Positions 1 to 3,810 of a stretch of DNA of 5,240 nt are shown one piece after another. How positions within the stretch are numbered: position 1 is the stretch's first letter; each line of letters opens with the position of its first letter. This stretch comes from Arthrobacter sp. GTDB lineage: Bacteria > Actinomycetota > Actinomycetes > Actinomycetales > Micrococcaceae. Location of the stretch: assembly GCA_025464545.1 (NCBI GenBank), contig JAODMA010000255.1:1-5240 (forward strand). The letters are read 5' to 3'. A program made the translations under genes and the position numbers. The notes below the pieces were generated by a model that was not told where the DNA came from, did not search any database, and worked only from the letters and a program-made list of their open reading frames with translations.

Positions 1-38
1 CCTTAATTTTTGCCCTGGTTCAACCGGATGGCGTCCTG

Positions 39-111
39 GCCCCCATCGTCTAGCGGCCTAGGACACCGCCCTTTCACGGCGGCGGCACGGGTTCGAATCC
101 CGTTGGGGGTA
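39..111 (+). tRNA. tRNA-Glu (anticodon TTC)
   Basis: The sequence folds as a complete cloverleaf. The 7-bp acceptor stem pairs 39-45 with 104-110, with a G-U pair at its first position. The anticodon stem pairs CCGCC (66-70) with GGCGG (78-82) around a 7-nt loop, which puts TTC at 73-75. The T arm has the GTTCGAATCC-type loop. The discriminator base is A111. The 3' CCA is not encoded, since the next bases are CGC. It is the first gene of a Glu-Asp-Phe cluster. Confidence 0.97.
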
Positions 112-144
112 CGCAAGGAACTGGTCAGGCAGGCAGAAAATGTC

Positions 145-153
145 TGGTAGGCT
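145..153 (+). promoter_or_regulatory. possible extended -10 element for tRNA-Asp
   Basis: TGGTAGGCT in the 84-nt spacer between tRNA-Glu and tRNA-Asp reads as an extended -10 (TG at 145-146, TAGGCT at 148-153). No good -35 is visible 16-18 nt upstream. Initiation would fall near 159-160, about 36 nt before the mature tRNA. The tRNAs may equally be processed from one longer transcript. Confidence 0.3.
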
Positions 154-195
154 GGAAGCCTTGAAAAAAGCGGTAGAGATACTGCAAACAAGCAA

Positions 196-269
196 GGCCC
201 TGTAGCGCAGTTGGTTAGCGCGCCGCCCTGTCACGGCGGAGGTCGCGGGTTCAAGTCCCGTCAGGGTCG
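196..269 (+). tRNA. tRNA-Asp (anticodon GTC)
   Basis: This is a complete cloverleaf. The acceptor stem pairs GGCCCTG (196-202) with CAGGGTC (262-268), with one G-U pair. The anticodon stem CCGCC/GGCGG (223-227 and 235-239) surrounds a loop with GTC at 230-232. The T loop is TTCAAGT (250-256). The discriminator is G269, which is usual for tRNA-Asp. CCA is not encoded. It lies 84 nt after tRNA-Glu. Confidence 0.97.
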
Positions 270-301
270 CTCTGATTGCCAGAAGAAATTCCGGCTCTCA
301 T

Positions 302-315
302 GGTGACATGTCACC
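302..315. repeat. perfect 14-bp palindrome upstream of tRNA-Phe
   Basis: GGTGACATGTCACC equals its own reverse complement and ends 2 nt before the first base of tRNA-Phe. As DNA it could be a dimeric-protein site. As RNA it could form a 5-bp stem with a CATG loop in the Asp-Phe spacer. A weak promoter reading (TTGCCA at 276-281, 17 nt, CATGGT at 299-304) would place it over the -10 and start site. I cannot tell which role, if any, is real. Confidence 0.6.
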
Positions 316-317
316 TA

Positions 318-393
318 GGCTCTGTAGCTCAGTTGGTAGAGCGTTCGACTGAAAATCGAAAGGTCACCGGATCGACGCCGGTCGGAGCCACCA
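318..393 (+). tRNA. tRNA-Phe (anticodon GAA), CCA encoded
   Basis: This is a complete cloverleaf. The acceptor stem pairs GGCTCTG (318-324) with CGGAGCC (383-389), with one T-G pair. The anticodon stem TTCGA/TCGAA (344-348 and 356-360) surrounds a loop with GAA at 351-353. The discriminator is A390. Unlike the other two tRNAs in the cluster, CCA (391-393) is encoded in the DNA. The terminator follows within a few bases, so this is the last gene of the cluster. Confidence 0.97.
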
Positions 394-396
394 GCT

Positions 397-443
397 AAAA
401 CCCCGCTGTTCCCCGTGTTTTCACGGGAACGGCGGGGTTTTTT
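397..443 (+). terminator. Rho-independent terminator of the tRNA cluster
   Basis: A long hairpin is followed directly by six T (438-443). The stem pairs CCCCGC (401-406) with GCGGGG (432-437), continues through GTTCCC/GGGAAC, has a single-C bulge at 414, then pairs GTG/CAC around a TTTT loop (418-421). The A-run at 397-400 faces the T-run, so the element might also work in reverse. Confidence 0.93.
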
Positions 444-533
444 CGTGGCCCCCAAGTGCGCGAACGTGCGGGAACGCAGACGGGCCGGGGCGCTGTGCAA
501 ATAAAGACACGCGCTGCCGTGCGTGGCGAGCAG

Positions 534-539
534 TACTCT
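534..539 (+). promoter_or_regulatory. possible -10 hexamer of the 115-residue gene
   Basis: TACTCT lies 29 nt before the ATG at 569, a suitable place for a -10. The same hexamer appears in the better promoter at 988-993. No -35 near the consensus stands out at the proper distance. The rest of 444-568 shows nothing else I can name. Confidence 0.35.
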
Positions 540-568
540 GTTGCCACGGTCTACATCGAGGAGTACCG

Positions 569-916
569 ATGATCGCCTGGTTCCGCACATTCGTCCACCG
601 GCACCTGATCGCCGATGACCCGTGGCCCCAGTACTCCCACCTCGACCACGTCGACGGTCTCAACGAAACCCCTGTGAGCACGCGTGAGGAGCTCGCCGAG
701 ATCGAAGCACGCCTCACGGGGGACCGGAACGGATCCGTCACCGGCCCCGGCTCCCAGTCTGTGAGGGACCGGGCCTACCTCCTCGCCCTGGTGCGGGAAC
801 AGGGCGCGAAACTGGACGCCGTTGCCGTATTGGTGGAACAGGCCGAGGAGAGCGGGAATAGCATGCTGTACGTCAGCGAGGTCCACGCCGCAATAACTGA
901 ACAAGCGGCGGCCTGA
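569..916 (+). CDS. hypothetical protein, 115 residues
   Basis: I do not recognise this protein. The ATG start is supported by GAGGAG (558-563) five bases upstream. The product looks soluble, with no signal peptide or membrane segment. Residues 1-30 are rich in Trp, His and Asp (MIAWFRTFVHRHL, then DDPWPQYSHLDHVDGL). Residues 38-52 look helical and acidic (REELAEIEARL). After a Gly/Ser/Asn-rich linker (about 51-63), residues 65-95 form a likely amphipathic helix (RDRAYLLALVREQGAKLDAVAVLVEQAEE), and a short helix ends the chain. It stands alone between the tRNA terminator and a gene-free gap, so context gives no functional clue. Codon choice is GC-rich at third positions, like its neighbours, which supports real coding. 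It may be a small lineage-restricted protein. Confidence 0.75.
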   Translation: MIAWFRTFVHRHLIADDPWPQYSHLDHVDGLNETPVSTREELAEIEARLTGDRNGSVTGPGSQSVRDRAYLLALVREQGAKLDAVAVLVEQAEESGNSMLYVSEVHAAITEQAAA

Positions 917-954
917 AGAGCAATCCCAACCACGAAGGGTGGCTCCGTAGCTGA

Positions 955-978
955 CGGCGGGCCGTTGCCAGCCCGCTG
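955..978. repeat. 8-bp inverted repeat around a -35 element
   Basis: CGGCGGGC (955-962) pairs with GCCCGCTG (971-978), with one G-T, around an 8-base loop. It lies 38 nt after the stop of the 115-residue gene but has no T-run, so it is at best a weak terminator for that gene. Its loop contains the TTGCCA of the downstream promoter, so it could instead be a protein-binding dyad over the -35. Confidence 0.35.
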
Positions 979-993
979 ACCTGCGGCTACTCT
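965..993 (+). promoter_or_regulatory. sigma70-type promoter before the structured region
   Basis: TTGCCA (965-970) and TACTCT (988-993) are separated by exactly 17 bases, close to the housekeeping promoter consensus. The transcript would start near 1000. There is no clear gene for about 320 bases downstream; the next is the Asp23 gene at 1322. The product would be either a small RNA or a long 5' leader of that operon. Confidence 0.55.
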
Positions 994-999
994 AACGGT

Positions 1000-1200
1000 G
1001 GGACGTGGCCCGACCAAGCAAAATGGGGGAAGGCCACACGGTATGCACGCCATGCCGCTTTCCCGCACAGGCTGGCTCCATGGTCTCAAACGATGGAGCC
1101 AGCTTGCGGGCAGTTGGGCCACCTCAGTCAAACTTTCTGTGGTGCAGCATGCGCCACGGGCGGGGTGTTCTGCGCCTGACGCTTGGGCCCAACCCGCCCG
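1000..1200 (+). ncRNA. candidate structured RNA or Asp23-operon leader
   Basis: This segment has no convincing ORF but contains closely packed helices. A 10-bp closing helix pairs 1005-1014 with 1113-1122, with one G-U. Inside it lie a 7-bp hairpin (1039-1045 with 1051-1057, loop CACGC) and a long hairpin. The long one pairs 1062-1067 with 1105-1110, has a small internal loop, then a perfect 11-bp stem (1071-1081 with 1093-1103) and an 11-nt loop. Two more hairpins follow: 1139-1145 with 1151-1157, and GGGCGGG (1158-1164) with CCCGCCC (1193-1199). The G-U pairs (1012:1115, 1042:1054, 1143:1153) would be mismatches on the other strand, which favours + transcription. A promoter ends at 993. No terminator-type U-run follows, so the 3' end is unknown. 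The bounds are approximate, and I recognise no known RNA family. High GC makes chance hairpins common, so confidence is moderate. Confidence 0.4.
1071..1103. repeat. perfect 11-bp inverted repeat
   Basis: GCTGGCTCCAT (1071-1081) is mirrored exactly by ATGGAGCCAGC (1093-1103) around an 11-base spacer. Flanking CCCGCA/TGCGGG (1062-1067 and 1105-1110) lengthens it to a 17-bp stem with one small internal loop. No T-run follows, so it is not a classic terminator. Confidence 0.85.
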
Positions 1201-1254
1201 GCCCTCGGATCCTGCCTCCTGACATCGGGATCGTGTTGGCCCTGCTTTTCCATT

Positions 1255-1279
1255 GGCGGCACGCGGCCCTGTTGCCGCC
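1255..1279. repeat. 7-bp inverted repeat upstream of the Asp23 gene
   Basis: GGCGGCA (1255-1261) pairs with TGCCGCC (1273-1279) around an 11-base loop. It ends 10 bases before the TAGGGT hexamer, which makes it either an operator-like dyad for the local promoter or another hairpin of a longer leader. Confidence 0.35.
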
Positions 1280-1288
1280 GTCAGGGGC

Positions 1289-1294
1289 TAGGGT
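1289..1294 (+). promoter_or_regulatory. possible -10 hexamer proximal to the Asp23 operon
   Basis: TAGGGT fits an actinobacterial -10 and ends 27 bases before the Asp23 ATG. The sequence at -35 distance is a poor match, and TTGCCG (1272-1277) is only 11 bases away, too close. A local promoter is possible but not secure. The alternative is transcription from the promoter at 965-993. Confidence 0.3.
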
Positions 1295-1321
1295 GGTGTC
1301 AAAGAGAAGGGGGAGTGCCTC

Positions 1322-1783
1322 ATGGAATACCAGAATTCCCAGCCCAGAGTGGGCTCCGTGCCCGAGCTGCCCGTAGCCGCACCAATTGGTGGGGGCCGGA
1401 CCGTCATTGCCGAGGCAGCCGTCGCTAAGGTCGCCGGAATCGCTGCCCGCTCGGTACCCGGCGTCTATTCCCTTGGATCAGGACCTTCCCGCGCCCTTGG
1501 TGCGATCCGCGACGCTGTCGCCGGAGCGGACCACGCCGCCGGTGTCCGGGCCGAAGTAGGCGAAACCCAGGTGGCCGTCGATATTGACCTCGTGGCGGTC
1601 TACGGCACACCCCTTCATGCCCTCGCGGACCAGATCCGCGCTGCCGTCTACGCGGCGGTTGAGGAGCTCGTCGGGCTGCAGGTCATTGAGGTTAACATCG
1701 AGATCAATGACGTGTTCGTGCCCGGCCCGGTGAAGCCGCCCTTTACCGTTGAGGCCAGGCCCACGAGGGAGGCAATCCAATGA
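1322..1783 (+). CDS. Asp23/Gls24 family envelope stress response protein
   Basis: This is a 153-residue soluble protein and the first gene of a five-gene operon. The ATG follows AAGGGGGAG (1307-1315). Residues about 25-52 give the family's opening segment (GRTVIAEAAVAKVAGIAARS, then VPGVYSLG). Residues 84-95 form the central strand pair (VAVDIDLVAVYG). After the helix at about 99-117, residues 118-133 give the closing VGLQVIEVNIEINDVFV segment. In Firmicutes, Asp23 is an abundant alkaline-shock protein held at the membrane by AmaP. The likely AmaP partner here is the last gene of this operon. The first 20 residues and the last 15 or so (Pro-rich) lie outside the core domain. The stop overlaps the next start by 4 nt. 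The family call is firm; the role in alkaline or envelope stress is transferred from other phyla. Confidence 0.93.
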   Translation: MEYQNSQPRVGSVPELPVAAPIGGGRTVIAEAAVAKVAGIAARSVPGVYSLGSGPSRALGAIRDAVAGADHAAGVRAEVGETQVAVDIDLVAVYGTPLHALADQIRAAVYAAVEELVGLQVIEVNIEINDVFVPGPVKPPFTVEARPTREAIQ

Positions 1784-1971
1784 ACCTGACCGTTGTAGGG
1801 ATCGCAGTCGGCGCCTTCGTGGCGTTCATGTCCTTCCAGTTTGGCGCCTGGGGATTCCTGGGTTCCCTGCTGTTCATGGGCATCGGAGCCCTGCTGGGGC
1901 GTGCAGCGGAAGGGAAACTGGACCTGCGCGGCGTGCTCGACGCCCTGAGCGGCCGGCGTTCCTCCTCATGA
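1780..1971 (+). CDS. small membrane protein, DUF2273-type
   Basis: This is a 63-residue protein with two closely spaced hydrophobic segments (about residues 3-20 and 23-40) joined at FQFGAWGF. A short charged C-terminal tail follows (GRAAEGKLDLRGVLDALSGRR), likely on the cytosolic side. The size, hairpin topology and position directly after an Asp23 gene match the DUF2273 small membrane proteins that recur in Asp23/AmaP operons. GAGGGAGG (1765-1772) is well placed as a ribosome binding site. The start overlaps the Asp23 stop (ATGA) and its own stop overlaps the next start. It probably helps attach the Asp23 assembly to the membrane; that is inference. The exact family name is from memory. Confidence 0.85.
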   Translation: MNLTVVGIAVGAFVAFMSFQFGAWGFLGSLLFMGIGALLGRAAEGKLDLRGVLDALSGRRSSS

Positions 1972-2351
1972 GCAACACGGCCGGTGTGGCAGTCCACGGC
2001 CGGGCACTTGCCGGCCATAACCGAATCAGCACCCAGGCCCTGACCAGCTTGGCACGCGCTGCCGCGGCCGAGGCCCTCGGCGTTGCGCCACACGAGGTTC
2101 GGGCCGATTGGTCCGACGACGACGGCCTGCTGGCTCTGTCCCTCGTCACCCCTATTGCCGTGCCCTCGCTGGCGGCAGTTCTTCGGAACCCTGGTCGGGT
2201 GGCCGGCTTCGGCGGCTCCATTTGGGACCGGACCGTGGCCGCCAAGGCGGCCATTCTCGGCCGCGTGACGGAGCTCAGCGGGGCCCGGCTGAGCCGTGTG
2301 GACATTCGGATCAGCGGTGCCAGCGTCAGCGAAGGAAGGCGGGTCCGGTGA
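1968..2351 (+). CDS. second Asp23/Gls24-like protein
   Basis: This is a 127-residue soluble protein. I chose the ATG at 1968 because it forms the ATGA overlap seen throughout the operon. An upstream in-frame start at 1749 would cover the whole preceding gene. No strong Shine-Dalgarno is visible, so it may rely on translational coupling. The order of elements resembles Asp23: an opening NRISTQALTSLARAAAAEALGV segment (residues about 18-39), a strand region (LLALSLVTPIAVP, 54-66), a helix (IWDRTVAAKAAILGRVTELSG, 85-105), and a closing strand (RLSRVDIRISGASV, 107-120). It has diverged from the first Asp23 gene, with a Gly-rich insert (RVAGFGGS) before the helix. It probably joins the same assembly as an accessory subunit. 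The gene is real with high confidence; the family call is moderate. Confidence 0.85.
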   Translation: MSNTAGVAVHGRALAGHNRISTQALTSLARAAAAEALGVAPHEVRADWSDDDGLLALSLVTPIAVPSLAAVLRNPGRVAGFGGSIWDRTVAAKAAILGRVTELSGARLSRVDIRISGASVSEGRRVR

Positions 2352-2986
2352 GCCATGCCACGGAACGCAGGAACCCCGGAAATGACGTAGCTCCGGCGGA
2401 TCCGGGGAACGGGGCCGCCGGCATGGAGTGGATCCTGAAGCGCGAGACCCGGTCCTCGCGTGCGGTGGCCGCTGTCATCGCCGCCGTTCTCGTGATCGTG
2501 CTGTGCGGGTACGCACTCCTGGAAACAGCAGTGCGCGCTATCGGACAGCCGCCATGGATCGTGGACCCGGAAGCCGCGGCGGAGCGCATCGTGGCCCTCC
2601 CCGCCGGGGTCCCACCACTCCTGCTCGGCGTCCTCGGTGCGGTGCTGGTGATGGGCGGCCTGTATTTCTTTCTCAATGCCGTACTGCCGGGCCGCAGGGC
2701 GCGCCACCTCCTGCGGGACCGCCGCGCCGCCGTCGTCGTCGATGACGAAGTGATTGCCTCCGCCCTGGCGCGCCGCGCGCGGCTTGCTGCCAACGTGACG
2801 CAGGAGCAGGTAATGGTCATCGTCTCGAGAAGCCATGTAATCGTTAATGTCCGCCCGACCTCCGGAGTGCCGTTGCATGCGGAGGCCGTCCTGGCGGCGG
2901 TGCAGGACGAACTGCGGGAGATGGGGCCCTCGCCGGTGCCGGATGTCCGGATCATCGTCGCCCCAGGGGGGGTCATCGGCGCATGA
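2348..2986 (+). CDS. two-span membrane protein, DUF6286-type
   Basis: This is a 212-residue protein that I start at GTG 2348, because GAAGGAAGG (2331-2339) sits 8 nt upstream and GTGA overlaps the previous stop. In-frame starts further upstream would overlap the Asp23-like gene almost completely. A hydrophilic N-terminus (1-37) leads to membrane segment 1 (about 38-61), a short outer loop containing PPWIVDP, membrane segment 2 (about 89-110), and an Arg-rich stretch (GRRARHLLRDRR) that should be cytosolic. Residues about 127-205 form a cytosolic domain with alternating strands and helices (VVVDDEVIASALARRARL, VMVIVSRSHVIVNVRP, and the helix AEAVLAAVQDELREM). This layout parallels AmaP and suggests a second membrane-tethered Asp23-fold module. 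DUF6286 is the name I recall for such actinobacterial proteins in Asp23 operons. The function is unknown. Confidence 0.87.
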   Translation: MSHATERRNPGNDVAPADPGNGAAGMEWILKRETRSSRAVAAVIAAVLVIVLCGYALLETAVRAIGQPPWIVDPEAAAERIVALPAGVPPLLLGVLGAVLVMGGLYFFLNAVLPGRRARHLLRDRRAAVVVDDEVIASALARRARLAANVTQEQVMVIVSRSHVIVNVRPTSGVPLHAEAVLAAVQDELREMGPSPVPDVRIIVAPGGVIGA

Positions 2987-3594
2987 ACAACACTCCAAGA
3001 ATCCTCAACCGAGTCCTGATCGGCATTCTGGGCATCACTCTGATCGCCCTCGGCACGCTGCTTGTTCTGCTCGCCAGCGTCCCGGCGGTCGGCACCTGGT
3101 GGCGGTCTTGGTCGGCCGGCGCTTGGAGCAATTGGCAGGACCTTTTCGGGGGCACGCACTTCCCCGGCCGGCAGGAGAGCTGGCTGTGGCTGGTACTCAC
3201 CGTGCTGCTTCTGGCCGTGATGGGTGCCATGGTGGCTTGGGTCGCGCAACAGGGCAAAGGCCGCGCAAGCCTGCTCGTGGCCGAAGAAGACCCCGGCGAG
3301 GTACCGGGAAACGTCCGGGTCGGCGGCGGCGTCGCCGAGCAGGCTCTCCGGGCGGCGCTGGCAGACCGGCCCGACCTCGCAGGAGCCACCGTCGCCACCT
3401 ACGAGCTCCGCGGCGCGCCTGCCCTCAGGATCCGCGTGCAGCCACGCCAGGGCGTGGCCCCGCATACCCTGGCCGCCGAGGTGTCAGCCCTCGTCGAGGC
3501 GCTCGATGCCGTGGTCGGCAAACGCACCCCGGTGCTCATCCACATCAGCTCTGGCGCGCGGTCCCGGTTCGGCCGGGCCGAGCGCGTCCGCTGA
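2983..3594 (+). CDS. amaP: AmaP-like alkaline shock membrane anchor protein
   Basis: This is a 203-residue protein and the last gene of the operon. The ATG overlaps the previous stop by 4 nt, and a G-rich stretch at 2965-2972 may serve as the ribosome binding site. Membrane segment 1 is at residues about 11-33 and membrane segment 2 at about 67-89. Between them is an outer loop rich in Trp (TWWRSWSAGAWSNW). After VAQQGKGR comes a cytosolic C-terminal domain. Residues about 110-190 carry an Asp23-like pattern (VRVGGGVAEQALRAAL, PALRIRVQPRQGV, TLAAEVSALVEALDAVVG, TPVLIHIS). In Staphylococcus, AmaP holds Asp23 at the membrane through this arrangement, so here it is the likely anchor for the two soluble Asp23-type proteins. 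Symbol and role follow from family and context; sequence divergence between phyla is large. Confidence 0.87.
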   Translation: MNNTPRILNRVLIGILGITLIALGTLLVLLASVPAVGTWWRSWSAGAWSNWQDLFGGTHFPGRQESWLWLVLTVLLLAVMGAMVAWVAQQGKGRASLLVAEEDPGEVPGNVRVGGGVAEQALRAALADRPDLAGATVATYELRGAPALRIRVQPRQGVAPHTLAAEVSALVEALDAVVGKRTPVLIHISSGARSRFGRAERVR

Positions 3595-3605
3595 GGCATG
3601 GTTAA

Positions 3606-3619
3606 GTTACGGTAACGTT
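3606..3619. promoter_or_regulatory. overlapping dyads, possible operator
   Basis: GTTAC-G-GTAAC (3606-3616) is a perfect inverted repeat, and AACGTT (3614-3619) is an overlapping palindrome. Both lie just after the AmaP stop. Cores of the AACGTT type occur in some LacI-family operators, so this could be a second upstream site for the sugar operon. This is tentative. Confidence 0.25.
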
Positions 3620-3664
3620 CTGATTTATCTGGAAACGCCCTCCTCCGGCGTGAAAGGCAGGATT

Positions 3665-3697
3665 GGCGCGGATTCAGGCTGCCACGCCCCGTTTCCT
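3665..3697 (+). terminator. weak terminator candidate after the Asp23 operon
   Basis: GGCG (3665-3668) pairs with CGCC (3685-3688). Past one mismatch, GG (3670-3671) pairs with CC (3682-3683). A broken T-rich stretch follows (GTTTCCTTTT). The stem is short and imperfect. It is the only terminator-like element I see between the Asp23 operon and the sugar promoter. Confidence 0.25.
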
Positions 3698-3712
3698 TTT
3701 GATTAAGAGTGA

Positions 3713-3726
3713 TGTAAACGCTTGCA
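3713..3726. promoter_or_regulatory. LacI-family operator
   Basis: TGTAAACGCTTGCA matches the LacI/GalR-type consensus TGNAANCGNTTNCA at every fixed position. It overlaps the TTGCAT -35 of the downstream promoter (3722-3727), so a bound repressor would block RNA polymerase. The neighbouring sugar-binding protein gene makes sugar-responsive repression likely. The repressor gene is not in the window. Confidence 0.8.
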
Positions 3727-3751
3727 TTCCTCGCCGGGGGTTTACTACTGT
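3722..3751 (+). promoter_or_regulatory. promoter of the sugar ABC importer operon
   Basis: TTGCAT (3722-3727) and TACTGT (3746-3751) are separated by 18 bases. Transcription would start near 3758, giving a leader of about 50 nt with GAGGAG (3796-3801) 9 nt before the ATG. The -35 overlaps the LacI-type operator. Confidence 0.6.
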
Positions 3752-3810
3752 GATGGTCACCACGGAAACTGCACGCCTTTTTACCGGTACTCAGCGAGGA
3801 GCCCTCCAGT

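Noticed and set aside
3..191. Reverse-strand ORF over tRNA-Glu
   Set aside because: It overlaps a complete tRNA gene and has no protein-like features.
1157..1200. GC-rich hairpin as a Rho-independent terminator of the RNA candidate
   Set aside because: There is no T-run after the stem and the loop is long, so it cannot be called a terminator from sequence.
998..1376. Two + strand ORFs with GTG starts (998-1222 and 1005-1376) that begin near the predicted transcript start and could be leaderless genes
   Set aside because: They have no Shine-Dalgarno. Their translations have atypical composition with no recognisable fold, one runs into the Asp23 gene in another frame, and the helices better explain the region. 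A leaderless peptide is not fully excluded.
1749..1967. Extended start for the second Asp23-like protein
   Set aside because: It would overlap the whole DUF2273-type gene. The ATG at 1968 gives the operon's regular 4-nt overlap.
2108..2347. Extended start for the DUF6286-type protein
   Set aside because: It would lie within the Asp23-like gene in another frame. GTG 2348 has GAAGGAAGG at the right distance.
3713..3726. Reading the operator as a CcpA cre site
   Set aside because: The consensus is shared, but CcpA is a Firmicutes regulator. In an actinobacterium a LacI-family local repressor is the better reading.
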